NCBI RefSeq assembly: GCF_000725545.1
Contig: NZ_JNZP01000007.1
Coordinates: 1 to 64,000, forward strand
Length of the DNA stretch: 64,000 nucleotides
Source: Streptomyces exfoliatus
GTDB taxonomy: Bacteria; Actinomycetota; Actinomycetes; Streptomycetales; Streptomycetaceae
Direction: 5' to 3'
Positions 32,350 to 40,263 of this stretch are shown one piece after another; position 1 is the first letter of the stretch; each line of letters begins with the position of its first letter. The notes below the pieces were generated by a model that was not told the origin of the DNA, did not search any database, and worked only from the letters and a program-made list of their open reading frames with translations. The position numbers and the translations under genes were made by a program.

Positions 32350-34000
32350 GGGGGTTGGGCACGGGGAGGTAGTGGGGGGCGGTCGCCTCCGCGCCGATCC
32401 AGCGGGAGAGCAGGTTCGCCTTGCCGGGAAGGGTGGGGGAGTCGAGCAGCTCCTTGACGTCGGGGAGCGCCGGCAGCCGGCCGCTTTGCTCGAACTCGGC
32501 GCGGGCCAGGTCCCACAAGGCCGGGGCGGAGCCCGGAAAGCGGTGGGCGAGGGCGCCGGCGATCTCGGAGAGGTTGTTGACGACGAGGCAGTAGACGAGC
32601 CTGCGCCAGGCCGCCGCGCGGGGTGTCAGCGGGACCGTCTTCGCGCCCTCCGCGTCGCGGAAGACGGACTGCACGGGGGTGCCTCGCCCGTCCACGGCGA
32701 TCAGCGTGTTCTGCAGGTGGCACTCCACGACGACGCCGAAGCGGGCGAACGCCTCCAGGACGGGCGCCACGACACAGCGCAGGTAGGCCGACCACCAGGG
32801 ACGGGGATCGGTGATCCGGTCGAGGGGGTTGCCGGGGAAGCCCTCGGCGAGGGCGGCGGCGAGGACGGCCGTCGAGCCCGCGGGCAGATGCCGGTCCAGG
32901 CCGTCCCGGACGACGACGGCGCAGGTCTCGAAGAGGCCGCCCACCGTGCGGTAGCCGCGGTCGCTCAGCCAGGCCGCCGGGCCGTCCATGGCGGCGAAGG
33001 CGGCGCTGACCACCGGGTCGGTGCGGCGCACGTGGAGCAGTTCGTGCCGTCGCATCCGGCGGACGTCGTTGGTGATCCGGACGTCGAGGCTGAACTTCAG
33101 GAACAGGTCCCCGCCGTCACGGGAGCCGTCCCCCTCGACGTACAGGGTGCGCACGGAGGCCGTCGGCCGGGCCGGGCGCGGGGTGACGCCCAACCGGACC
33201 AGGCGGCCGTCGGCGAAGGCGGCACGCACGCGTGGAGCCCGCTCGGACAGTTCGAGCTGCCAGGGATGGGCCGGCAGCAGCCGGTAACCGGGGGGAGCCT
33301 CGCCGAGGGCGTCGAGGGCCCGTGTGTCGCCGTCCTCGACCAGTACGTCCTCGCGTACGCCGAGCAGTGTGAGCGGGAACCGGGCGTACGCCTCGGGCGC
33401 GTAGCGCAGCCAGGCGGTGGGGGAGCCGTCGCTCGTGCGCGCCTTGGGGGCCGGGTGGTACGGGTGGCCCATGACCAGGGCCTGTTCGGAGCGCAGCCAC
33501 GGGTCGTCGGGGGGTGCCGTGCGGGCGCGCGCGGCGAGGACGGCCCGCACCGCGGCGCGGCTCGCGGCCATTTCGGCGGCCAGGGCGGGGTTGGGCCGTC
33601 CGGTGGCGGCGTGCATCTCCTGGACGGCGAGGTCGACGAGACCGGCGTGGCGCAGGGCGCGCCAGGCCTGCCCCGTCCACAGCTCGGCGCCGGAGGGGCG
33701 GTGGCCGGGGCGGACCCGCAGCAGCCGGCCGCTGACGCGCAGGCGGTGCACGGCGTACTCGGGGGGCCGGGTCTCGGCCTGGGCGGGGGCCTGGTTCTTG
33801 GATGGGTACTCCGGGGCCGGGTGCGCTGCCGGGTTCGCGGGTGGACCTGCCCCGGGATCCGCCGCCGGGTTCGCCGCGGGGTCCGCCGCAGGGTTCGCGG
33901 CCGGGTCCGCCGCCGGGTCCGCGGCCTCACGGAGCAGGCAGTTCAGCAGAGGCGTCACCGCCAGCGCGTCGGCGGCCCGCGTGAGTGCGTTCATCGACAT
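32333..34000 (-). CDS. IucA/IucC-family siderophore synthetase (NIS synthetase)
   Basis: 555 residues. NRPS-independent siderophore synthetases join a carboxylate such as citrate or succinate to an amine through an acyl adenylate. Motifs seen: GHPYHPAPKAR (ATP-site HPxHPxxK), LLPAHPWQ, PTASVRTL, ECHLQNTLI and a C-terminal FhuF/IucA-type region. Residues about 27-60 are a low-complexity Asp-Pro-Ala-Ala/Asn-Pro-Ala-Ala insertion not expected in the family core. Divergent from a second synthetase 41 nt away; the two probably act in one pathway. No amine-supplying monooxygenase, decarboxylase or exporter is adjacent. Confidence 0.87.
   Translation of the reverse strand: MSMNALTRAADALAVTPLLNCLLREAADPAADPAANPAADPAANPAADPGAGPPANPAAHPAPEYPSKNQAPAQAETRPPEYAVHRLRVSGRLLRVRPGHRPSGAELWTGQAWRALRHAGLVDLAVQEMHAATGRPNPALAAEMAASRAAVRAVLAARARTAPPDDPWLRSEQALVMGHPYHPAPKARTSDGSPTAWLRYAPEAYARFPLTLLGVREDVLVEDGDTRALDALGEAPPGYRLLPAHPWQLELSERAPRVRAAFADGRLVRLGVTPRPARPTASVRTLYVEGDGSRDGGDLFLKFSLDVRITNDVRRMRRHELLHVRRTDPVVSAAFAAMDGPAAWLSDRGYRTVGGLFETCAVVVRDGLDRHLPAGSTAVLAAALAEGFPGNPLDRITDPRPWWSAYLRCVVAPVLEAFARFGVVVECHLQNTLIAVDGRGTPVQSVFRDAEGAKTVPLTPRAAAWRRLVYCLVVNNLSEIAGALAHRFPGSAPALWDLARAEFEQSGRLPALPDVKELLDSPTLPGKANLLSRWIGAEATAPHYLPVPNPLTGSR
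33835..33930 (-). repeat. Coding low-complexity repeat (Asp/Asn-Pro-Ala-Ala units)
   Basis: Short imperfect 12-15-bp units around GGGTTCGC/GGGTCCGCC encode (D/N)PAA repeats near the N-terminus of the siderophore synthetase. Confidence 0.7.
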
Positions 34001-34041
34001 CAGTATGTGTGGATTGCCCCCGGTCGCGATAGAACAACCGC

Positions 34042-35550
34042 ATGTGCCGAACTGCCGCGGAGCGGACCCTCGCCGCCGAGCTGGACGCGGTCCGGCCGGG
34101 GCTGACGGCGGCGTACGTCGCCGGACTCCCCGGGGCCAGGGCCGCGGTGCTGACCCGGCTGTGGCGCGGCCTCGTCCATGAGCCGCTGCCCTGGGTCGCC
34201 GGGCGTGCGACCGGCCGGGAGGGGGTCACCCTGCTCCTGGACGACGGGCGGCGTCTGCGCGGCCCGCGCTCGGACCCCTGGGCGACGGCGGTGTCGGTGA
34301 CCGGGCTCGACCTGGACGGGGTCCGGCACGACCATCCGGCTGAACTGGTGACGGCCCTGGCCGTGCGGGGCGGCGGGCGACTGGCCGCCGAACTCGACCA
34401 CAGCGTCGCGTCCATGGCCCTCTCCCGTACGGCCCCCGGGCGGGCGGCGCCGCCCGCCCACCCGTGGGAATGGGAGCAGGGCGAGACCGACGGGCACCCG
34501 TACCATCCGGGTTGCCGCTCCCGGCCCGGCTTCTCCGCCGCCGAGCAGCTGGCGTACGCACCGGAGCACCGGCCCGTCGTCGCCCTGGGGCTGGCCGCGG
34601 TCGAGGACGCGGCGGTGACGGGGGAATGGCCCCCCGAGCTGCGCGACGGCGCCTCCGTGCTGATTCCCGTCCACCCCTGGCAGGCGGAGCACGTCCTGTC
34701 CGGCCGACCGCTGCGGCCCGGCCCCGCCGCGCACCCGCTGCTGTCGCTGCGGACGCTCGACATCGGCGGGGACACGCACGTCAAGACGTCGCTGAGTACG
34801 CGGCTCACCTCGACCGTGCGGGACATCTCGGCGTACACCGTCACCCACGCCGTCGCGACGTCCGACTTCGTCGAGCGGCTCGTCCGCCGGCTCGACGGAC
34901 GGCTGCGCATCGCCCGCAACCTGGCGGCGGCCGGAGCGGGAACGGCCGACCTGGCGGTGCTCCTGCGCGAGGCACCGCACGTCCACGCGGACGCGGCGGC
35001 CGGGGAGAGGGTCGTCCCGGTGGCCGTCCTCCCCGCGCTCCTCGCGTCCCGCGCACCGGGGGAACGGCTGGACAGGGCCGTCGAGTTCGCGCGCATGGCG
35101 CTCGGTGCCTGCCTGGAGCTGCTCGACCTGGGGGTGGCGCTGGAGGCGCACGGTCAGAACCTGCTCGCCGTCGTCGACGCAGAGGACCGGGTCGTGCGCC
35201 TCGTCTACCGGGACCTCGCCGACATCCGGATCAGCCCCGCCCGCCTGACCCGGCACGGCATCCCGGTCCCGCCGCTGCACGGCAGGCTCCTGGACGACGA
35301 CCCGGCGGTGCTCCGCCGCAAGGTCCTCGGCAGCCTGGTCACCGGGGCGCTCGGCCCGCTCGCCGGCGACGCGCCGACCCTCGGGACGATCCTGGAGGCG
35401 GCGACCCGGGACCTCGCCGCCACCCCGGACGTACGGGCCCTGCGGTCGGAACCCCTTCCGGCGAAGGCGCTCACCCTGATGCGACTGGATCCGGACGGCG
35501 GCGGGGACCTGTGGACGCGACTGCCGCATCCGTCGGCGAGCCAGTCCTGA
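34042..35550 (+). CDS. IucA/IucC-family siderophore synthetase (second, divergent)
   Basis: 502 residues. NIS synthetase motifs: GHPYHPGCRSRPG (here the usual Lys position after HPYHP is replaced, R follows), LIPVHPWQ, KTSLSTRLTSTVRDIS, EAHGQNLL and RLVYRDLAD. It differs clearly from its neighbour on the other strand, as expected for enzymes that perform successive condensations on one carboxylate core. The 41-nt gap means the two promoters must overlap or lie in the coding ends. No DmdR/IdeR iron box was found in the gap. Product unknown. Confidence 0.87.
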   Translation: MCRTAAERTLAAELDAVRPGLTAAYVAGLPGARAAVLTRLWRGLVHEPLPWVAGRATGREGVTLLLDDGRRLRGPRSDPWATAVSVTGLDLDGVRHDHPAELVTALAVRGGGRLAAELDHSVASMALSRTAPGRAAPPAHPWEWEQGETDGHPYHPGCRSRPGFSAAEQLAYAPEHRPVVALGLAAVEDAAVTGEWPPELRDGASVLIPVHPWQAEHVLSGRPLRPGPAAHPLLSLRTLDIGGDTHVKTSLSTRLTSTVRDISAYTVTHAVATSDFVERLVRRLDGRLRIARNLAAAGAGTADLAVLLREAPHVHADAAAGERVVPVAVLPALLASRAPGERLDRAVEFARMALGACLELLDLGVALEAHGQNLLAVVDAEDRVVRLVYRDLADIRISPARLTRHGIPVPPLHGRLLDDDPAVLRRKVLGSLVTGALGPLAGDAPTLGTILEAATRDLAATPDVRALRSEPLPAKALTLMRLDPDGGGDLWTRLPHPSASQS

Positions 35551-35569
35551 CCCCGTACGGCTCCGCAGG

Positions 35570-36982
35570 TCAGGTCGCGGGGCCGAGGTCTCCGTCGAGG
35601 AGCGTCTGGACGATCCGGGGCCGGTCCCAGAGCGCCAGAATCTGGTTGGCGATCGCCACGACGTGCAGATGGTCCTGGTCCCGTGCCGTGACCGCGGCGG
35701 CCTTCAGGGTCCGGGGGACGGCTCCGGCGTCCAGGAGGGCGCGCCATTCCTCCGTGCCGAGTTCCAGGTGTTCCAGGCCGGTCAGCCCGGCGACCTCCAG
35801 CGGGTCGGCCAGTGCGCCGGGGGCGGCGGTGAGCGTGCGCAGGCGGGGCAGGCCGGAGACAGGCGCGAGGCTGAACGGGGCGCCGTCCCCGGCCGCCTCT
35901 ATGGCGAGGACCTCCAGGGCGGGATGAGCGGCGGCCTGTACGGTCCCGGCGACTCCGGCGACTCCGGCGACTCCGGCGACTCCGGCGACTCCGGGACCTC
36001 CGGCGCCGACTCTGGCCACGGCCGGGAGCCCGTCACCGCGGCGGTGAGGGCGGTCGTGGCGTTCCTCCCGCGGCCGGCCCAGCACGAAGTCGGTGAGGGA
36101 GTCGGCCACGAGCTCGGCACCGAAGCTCCGCTCGTGATCGACCAGGATGACCTGCCCGAGATGCCCGGCAGGGCCGGGAGTCAGGTCGACCGCGAAGTCG
36201 TCGCCGCCGTTGCCCCCGAAGCGGATCCAGCCCGGTGAGCCGGCCAGGTCCTGCACCGCGGCGTCGGGCGAAGTGCCGGCCGCGTGCGCGGCGCCGGAGC
36301 CCCAGCCGGGGTGTCGGGCCGCCGCGTCGACGCCCTCCAGGTCCTCCAGGCCGGACAGCTCGCAGCCGACCGCCTGTCCGGCGCGGACCGCCGCCTCGAA
36401 GTCGTCGGCCCAGTCCACCCGGGTCACCCGGTAGAGCGCCTTGAGCTCGTCGGACAGGGTGGCCCCGAGGCGCGCTTCGGTGGCGGCGATCTCCGCCTCC
36501 GTCGCGCCGACGACGCCGGGCAGCCGTTCGCGGAGCGTCCGCTCAAGCGACTCCGGATCCGCCGAAGGCGCCGGCACTGCCCCTGGCACCGGCTCGGGAC
36601 GGCGCAGCCAGGGCTCGGCGAGGGAACCTTCGGCCAGGACGAGCACGCCCAGGTCAGGACGGCCGATGGCCGGCTCCACGACCGGGCTGGGCCAGACCAG
36701 GCCGAGTGTGGTCCTTCCGTCCGGCCGGACCTCAGCACTGAACGCGACCTCCTGGACCCGGCCGCGCGCGAGCGCCCTCTGAATGCCCTCCACCGCGGTC
36801 CGCGCCGCCGACGACATCGACCCCCGGTGGGCCAGGCTCCATCCGTGCGGACCGACACGTCCCGCGACACGCGCCGTCCTGGCCGCACGCCGGTCCGTGT
36901 CGTCACCCAGCATGAGCCGCAGCACGGGCTCCCAGACCGCGAAAGCACCTACGGAGGACAGGGGGAGTCTCTGATCGACCAT
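35570..36982 (-). CDS. SUKH/SMI1-KNR4 domain protein
   Basis: 470 residues. A SUKH (SMI1/KNR4) module is recognisable around residues 145-290 ([20 protein letters not shown], then [26 protein letters not shown]). This fold is common in immunity proteins of contact and polymorphic toxins, but also in stand-alone proteins. A VAG/GVA run (about residues 328-343) comes from a 9-bp microsatellite. C-terminal part unassigned. The ATG at 36982 is 6 nt after a TACGGT -10. No toxin gene is adjacent, so immunity is not claimed. Confidence 0.75.
   Translation of the reverse strand: MVDQRLPLSSVGAFAVWEPVLRLMLGDDTDRRAARTARVAGRVGPHGWSLAHRGSMSSAARTAVEGIQRALARGRVQEVAFSAEVRPDGRTTLGLVWPSPVVEPAIGRPDLGVLVLAEGSLAEPWLRRPEPVPGAVPAPSADPESLERTLRERLPGVVGATEAEIAATEARLGATLSDELKALYRVTRVDWADDFEAAVRAGQAVGCELSGLEDLEGVDAAARHPGWGSGAAHAAGTSPDAAVQDLAGSPGWIRFGGNGGDDFAVDLTPGPAGHLGQVILVDHERSFGAELVADSLTDFVLGRPREERHDRPHRRGDGLPAVARVGAGGPGVAGVAGVAGVAGVAGTVQAAAHPALEVLAIEAAGDGAPFSLAPVSGLPRLRTLTAAPGALADPLEVAGLTGLEHLELGTEEWRALLDAGAVPRTLKAAAVTARDQDHLHVVAIANQILALWDRPRIVQTLLDGDLGPAT
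35948..35992. repeat. 9-bp microsatellite, five perfect units (GGCGACTCC)
   Basis: Five perfect copies plus one degenerate copy inside the SUKH gene. Units are a multiple of three, so length change would add or remove Gly-Val-Ala without a frameshift. Confidence 0.9.
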
Positions 36983-36988
36983 GCGCGG

Positions 36989-36994
36989 ACCGTA
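36989..36994 (-). promoter_or_regulatory. -10 element TACGGT of the SUKH gene (leaderless signature)
   Basis: TACGGT ends 6 nt before the ATG. Eight nt upstream is CTGTCATCG, a 6 of 9 match to the RecA_NDp element with the correct gap; treated as weak. Confidence 0.45.
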
Positions 36995-37085
36995 CGCGGA
37001 GCCGATGACAGCGCAGGCTCCGTGGCCGGGCACGGCACCCGGCGCGCGGCGGCCGCCACGCCCCTCCGCCACCGGCGCGGCTCGC

Positions 37086-37115
37086 TTGACACTGAAATCG
37101 AACATCCATTCTTAT
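37086..37115 (+). promoter_or_regulatory. recA promoter P1 with SOS-type box
   Basis: TTGACA at 37086-37091 is a perfect -35, with a -10-like TTCTTA/TCTTAT about 17-18 nt on. GAACATCCATTC at 37100-37111, a LexA/Cheo-type half-conserved palindrome (GAAC-N4-GTTC), fills the spacer and overlaps the -10. This matches the recA operator I recall from other Streptomyces. Confidence 0.75.
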
Positions 37116-37186
37116 GGAAGTCCGGCCCTTGGAATCGCGGGCTTGTCGGCGAGTTGTCCACAGGCCGGAGGGGACGTCGGGGCCCA

Positions 37187-37209
37187 TTGTCAGTGGCAGG
37201 GGTTAGCGT
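37187..37209 (+). promoter_or_regulatory. RecA_NDp-type (PafBC) DNA-damage promoter of recA
   Basis: TTGTCAGTG (37187-37195), 8-nt gap, TAGCGT (37204-37209). It fits the actinobacterial LexA-independent consensus TTGTCRGTG-N8-TANNNT at every defined position. The -10 is 7 nt from an in-frame ATG at 37217. Confidence 0.85.
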
Positions 37210-37252
37210 CTTTCACATGAAGCGATCGACTCAAGCAAACCGGGTGGAACCC

Positions 37253-38389
37253 ATGGCAGGAACCGACCGCGAGAAGGCGCTCGACGCCGCGCTCGCACAG
37301 ATTGAACGCCAATTCGGCAAGGGCGCCGTGATGCGCATGGGTGACCGTGTCCAGGAGCCGATCGAGGTGATCTCCACCGGGTCGACCGCCCTCGACATCG
37401 CGCTCGGTGTCGGCGGCCTGCCGCGCGGCCGTGTCGTGGAGGTCTACGGACCGGAGTCCTCCGGTAAGACGACCCTGACCCTGCACGCCGTCGCCAACGC
37501 CCAGAAGGCCGGCGGCCAGGTGGCGTTCGTGGACGCCGAGCACGCCCTCGACCCCGAGTACGCCAAGAAGCTCGGCGTCGACATCGACAACCTCATCCTG
37601 TCCCAGCCGGACAACGGCGAGCAGGCCCTCGAGATCGTCGACATGCTGGTCCGCTCCGGCGCCCTCGACCTGATCGTCATCGACTCCGTCGCCGCGCTCG
37701 TCCCGCGTGCGGAGATCGAGGGCGAGATGGGCGACTCGCACGTGGGTCTCCAGGCCCGGCTGATGAGCCAGGCGCTCCGGAAGATCACCAGTGCGCTCAA
37801 CCAGTCCAAGACCACCGCGATCTTCATCAACCAGCTCCGCGAGAAGATCGGCGTGATGTTCGGTTCGCCGGAGACCACGACCGGTGGCCGCGCCCTGAAG
37901 TTCTACGCCTCGGTGCGCCTCGACATCCGTCGTATCGAGACCCTCAAGGACGGCACGGACGCGGTCGGCAACCGCACCCGCGTCAAGGTCGTCAAGAACA
38001 AGGTCGCGCCCCCGTTCAAGCAGGCCGAGTTCGACATCCTCTACGGCCAGGGCATCAGCCGCGAGGGCGGCCTGATCGACATGGGCGTGGAGCACGGCTT
38101 CGTGCGCAAGGCCGGCGCCTGGTACACGTACGAGGGCGACCAGCTCGGCCAGGGCAAGGAGAACGCCCGCAACTTCCTGAAGGACAACCCCGACCTCGCC
38201 GACGAGATCGAGAAGAAGATCAAGGAGAAGCTGGGCGTCGGCGTCCGGCCCGAGGCCGCGAAGGCCGAACCGGCGACGGACGCGGCGGTCGCCGCGGACG
38301 CGGCCGGCGCGGACGACGCGGCCAAGAGCGTCCCGGCACCCGCGAGCAAGACCGCGAAGGCGACCAAGGCCACCGCGGTCAAGAGCTGA
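37253..38389 (+). CDS. recA: Recombinase RecA
   Basis: 378 residues. DNA strand-exchange protein and LexA co-protease. Walker [10 protein letters not shown], the [17 protein letters not shown] region, [12 protein letters not shown] (loop L2 region) and [14 protein letters not shown] are all standard; a typical Streptomyces Ala/Lys/Asp-rich C-terminal tail of about 45 residues follows. The ATG at 37253 gives the usual [11 protein letters not shown] start with only a weak GGTGG site. An upstream ATG at 37217 (12 more residues, [12 protein letters not shown]) lies 7 nt after the RecA_NDp -10 and may be used on that transcript. recX follows after 4 nt. Confidence 0.97.
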   Translation: MAGTDREKALDAALAQIERQFGKGAVMRMGDRVQEPIEVISTGSTALDIALGVGGLPRGRVVEVYGPESSGKTTLTLHAVANAQKAGGQVAFVDAEHALDPEYAKKLGVDIDNLILSQPDNGEQALEIVDMLVRSGALDLIVIDSVAALVPRAEIEGEMGDSHVGLQARLMSQALRKITSALNQSKTTAIFINQLREKIGVMFGSPETTTGGRALKFYASVRLDIRRIETLKDGTDAVGNRTRVKVVKNKVAPPFKQAEFDILYGQGISREGGLIDMGVEHGFVRKAGAWYTYEGDQLGQGKENARNFLKDNPDLADEIEKKIKEKLGVGVRPEAAKAEPATDAAVAADAAGADDAAKSVPAPASKTAKATKATAVKS

Positions 38390-38393
38390 ACCG

Positions 38394-38960
38394 GTGACCG
38401 GTCGCACCGAATGGCCGGGTGACAGCCCCGACTCGTCGAGGGCCGAGAAGGAGCTGTCACCCCAGGACCCGGCGGAGCGGGCGCGGGCGATCTGTCTGCG
38501 CCTGCTCACCGGGACCCCCCGCACGCGCAAGCAGCTCGCCGACGCGCTGCGCAAGCGGGAGATCCCCGACGAGGTGGCGGAGGAGGTCCTCTCCCGCTTC
38601 GAGGACGTCGGGCTCATCGACGACGCCGCCTTCGCGGGGGCCTGGGTGGAGTCCCGCCACCACGGCCGGGGCCTCGCCCGGCGGGCGCTCGCCCGCGAGC
38701 TGCGGACGAAGGGCGTCGAGCCGACCCTCATCCAGGAGGCGGTGGAGCAGCTCGACTCCGAGCAGGAGGAGGCCACGGCGCGCGAACTCGTGGCCCGCAA
38801 GCTGCGCGCCACCCGCGGCCTCGACCGCGACCGGCGCCTGCGCCGGCTCGCCGGGATGCTCGCCCGCAAGGGGTATCCCGAGGGCATGGCCCTCCGTGTC
38901 GTCCGCCAGGCCCTTGAGGCCGAGGGCGAGGACACGGACGGGCTCGACGAGTCCTTCTGA
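38394..38960 (+). CDS. recX: RecA regulator RecX
   Basis: 188-residue helical-repeat protein that caps RecA filaments. Family patterns: RLLTGTPRTRKQLADALRKR, DVGLIDDAAFAGAWVESR, LARRALARELRTKGV and a third repeat RRLRRLAGMLARKGYPEG. GTG start 4 nt after the recA stop, so it is translated from the same message. The final codons form one arm of the downstream 20-bp inverted repeat. Confidence 0.93.
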   Translation: MTGRTEWPGDSPDSSRAEKELSPQDPAERARAICLRLLTGTPRTRKQLADALRKREIPDEVAEEVLSRFEDVGLIDDAAFAGAWVESRHHGRGLARRALARELRTKGVEPTLIQEAVEQLDSEQEEATARELVARKLRATRGLDRDRRLRRLAGMLARKGYPEGMALRVVRQALEAEGEDTDGLDESF

Positions 38961-38992
38961 TCCCCGGGGGGAGATCAGAAGGACTTGTCGAG
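38943..38992 (+). terminator. 20-bp inverted repeat spanning the recX stop codon
   Basis: Arms 38943-38962 and 38973-38992 pair over 20 bp (one G-T pair) around a 10-nt loop. The left arm is the recX 3' end itself (codons for LDESF and the stop). It probably ends recA-recX transcription. No T run. Confidence 0.8.
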
Positions 38993-39086
38993 TCGGACCC
39001 TGTCGAGCCGAGCCGAGCGGGGTCGAGCCGGGTCGAGCACGGCCGGGCGGCCGGGCCGGGCCTCGTCCGTCAGCCGCCCGCGTCTC

Positions 39087-39506
39087 TCAGCCGCTCGTGA
39101 CCGGCGGCAGGACCGGGAGGCCCTCGGCCTTCCATGCCTGGAAGCCGCCGATCAGATCGGTCGCCCGGTGGAGACCTAGGCGGCGCAGGGACTCGACCGC
39201 GAGGGAGGAGGCGTACCCCTCGTTGCAGAGGACCACCACCCGCAGGTCGTGGCTGTTCGCCTCGGGCGCGCGGTGGCTGCCCTGGGGGTCGAGCCGCCAT
39301 TCCAGTTCGTTGCGCTCCACCACCAGCGCGCCCGGGATCAGCCCGTCCCGATCGCGCAGGGCCGCGTAGCGCGTGTCCACCAGGAGCGCGTCGCCCGCCT
39401 CGTACGCCTCGTGGGCGGCCCGGGGCGTGATCCGGTCGAGGCCCGACCTGACCCGCTCCAGGAGCTCGTCGATGCCGACCCGCTCGCTCTCGTGTGCGTC
39501 GCTCAC
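39087..39506 (-). CDS. Rhodanese-domain sulfurtransferase
   Basis: 139 residues, single rhodanese domain. The active-site loop VLCNEGYASS supplies the catalytic Cys, and LLVDTRYA and GALVVERNELEW are typical. Its start overlaps the cysteine dioxygenase stop by 4 nt (ATGA), so both come from one mRNA. Within cysteine catabolism it could move sulfane sulfur; the acceptor is unknown. A cytoplasmic protein with no signal sequence. Confidence 0.9.
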   Translation of the reverse strand: MSDAHESERVGIDELLERVRSGLDRITPRAAHEAYEAGDALLVDTRYAALRDRDGLIPGALVVERNELEWRLDPQGSHRAPEANSHDLRVVVLCNEGYASSLAVESLRRLGLHRATDLIGGFQAWKAEGLPVLPPVTSG

Positions 39507-40066
39507 TGCCAGTCCTCCGGACGCTCGACCTGCTCAAGACGGAGTACCGCGCCCGTCCGGCTGAACCGCCGGATCAGCGGAAGCGGCGGATAGTAGGCGT
39601 GCACCGACACCGCATGGGTGTCCGGGGACTCGTTGAGGACCTCGTGCACATGGTGGGTGCCGAAGGCGCGACCCCTGCCCTCCCCGAGGCGGCGGGAGCG
39701 GTCGAGGCCGTCGGCCAGTTCCAGGGTCTTCCAGCCGCTCGCCGGCAGCCGGACCGCGAGCGCGTTCTCGGTCAGCGTGCCGCGCGCGGTGGCGAAGGCA
39801 CCCAGAGACTCGGCATGGTCGTGCCAGCCGGTGCCCGTGCCGGGCGGCCAGCCGATGAGCCAGGCCTCGCTGCCGCCGGGGCCTTCGAGCCGCACCCAGG
39901 TGCGGCCCTCGGGGTCGAGCGGCAGCAAGTCGACCAGTTCACGGTCCGCGGCGGTGCGCCGGACGAAGTCGAGGAGATCGGCTGCCGTGGGGGCGCCGGA
40001 GGGAGCGGCAGGGGAGTGGGCGTCCGCGGTGGACGCAGGGGTGGACGCAGGGGTGGATGGGGACAC
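39503..40066 (-). CDS. Cysteine dioxygenase (cupin)
   Basis: 187 residues. Oxidises L-cysteine to cysteine sulfinate with Fe(II) and O2. The iron ligands are in the cupin motifs GTGWHDHAES (two His) and THHVHEVLNES (third His). Ser/Thr/Ala-rich N-terminal 30 residues are probably disordered. The GTG at 40066 is chosen, with AGGACGG about 9 nt upstream; the in-frame extension to 40213 runs out of frame across the leader peptide and is not coding. Expression is probably controlled by the upstream Cys leader and hairpin. Confidence 0.88.
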   Translation of the reverse strand: MSPSTPASTPASTADAHSPAAPSGAPTAADLLDFVRRTAADRELVDLLPLDPEGRTWVRLEGPGGSEAWLIGWPPGTGTGWHDHAESLGAFATARGTLTENALAVRLPASGWKTLELADGLDRSRRLGEGRGRAFGTHHVHEVLNESPDTHAVSVHAYYPPLPLIRRFSRTGAVLRLEQVERPEDWQ

Positions 40067-40091
40067 GGGTGACCGTCCTGGTTCGCTGAGA

Positions 40092-40124
40092 GCGCGCGGC
40101 GGCAGCACCAGTGGTGGCGCGCGC
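40092..40124 (-). promoter_or_regulatory. Hairpin between Cys leader peptide and cysteine dioxygenase gene
   Basis: Outer GCGCGC arms (40092-40097 with 40119-40124) and an inner CACC-AGT-GGTG hairpin (40106-40116). It begins 16 nt beyond the leader stop and ends 26 nt before the dioxygenase start, the place expected of an attenuator or a ribosome-site mask. Confidence 0.55.
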
Positions 40125-40139
40125 GGGGGAAGGGCGAGA

Positions 40140-40226
40140 TCAGCAGGACGGGCGACACACGCAGCCCGCGTAGCGGACGAGGTCCATATGGACCCTCCGC
40201 CACAGGCGCACATCGGTGTCGGTCAC
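40140..40226 (-). CDS. Cys-rich leader peptide of the cysteine dioxygenase operon
   Basis: 28 codons, starting VTDTDVRLWRRVHMDL and ending GCVCRPSC before TGA. The arrangement R-R-x-H-x-D-L-x-R followed by closely spaced cysteines matches the short actinobacterial leader peptides found before sulfur-metabolism genes. Three of the last seven residues are Cys, so ribosome speed over this stretch would report Cys-tRNA supply. A promoter places transcription start at the GTG itself, giving a leaderless mini-gene. The stop codon is 73 nt before the dioxygenase GTG. Confidence 0.8.
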   Translation of the reverse strand: MTDTDVRLWRRVHMDLVRYAGCVCRPSC

Positions 40227-40233
40227 GCTCCGG

Positions 40234-40263
40234 AGTACACCATGAGCGCCCGGGGGGAATCAA
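40234..40263 (-). promoter_or_regulatory. Promoter of the leader peptide/cysteine dioxygenase operon
   Basis: Minus strand: TTGATT (40263-40258), 18-nt spacer, TGTACT (40239-40234), then 7 nt to the leader GTG. The -35 overlaps the end of the FAD monooxygenase gene. Confidence 0.6.

Noticed and set aside
34001..34041. Iron-regulator box between the siderophore synthetase genes
   Set aside because: No match to the TTAGGTTAGGCTCACCTAA-type palindrome on either strand; only AT-poor sequence and a GATAGAAC stretch.
40066..40213. N-terminal extension of cysteine dioxygenase (start MCACGGGS)
   Set aside because: It overlaps the Cys leader peptide in another frame and the hairpin; a GTG with a ribosome site exists at 40066.
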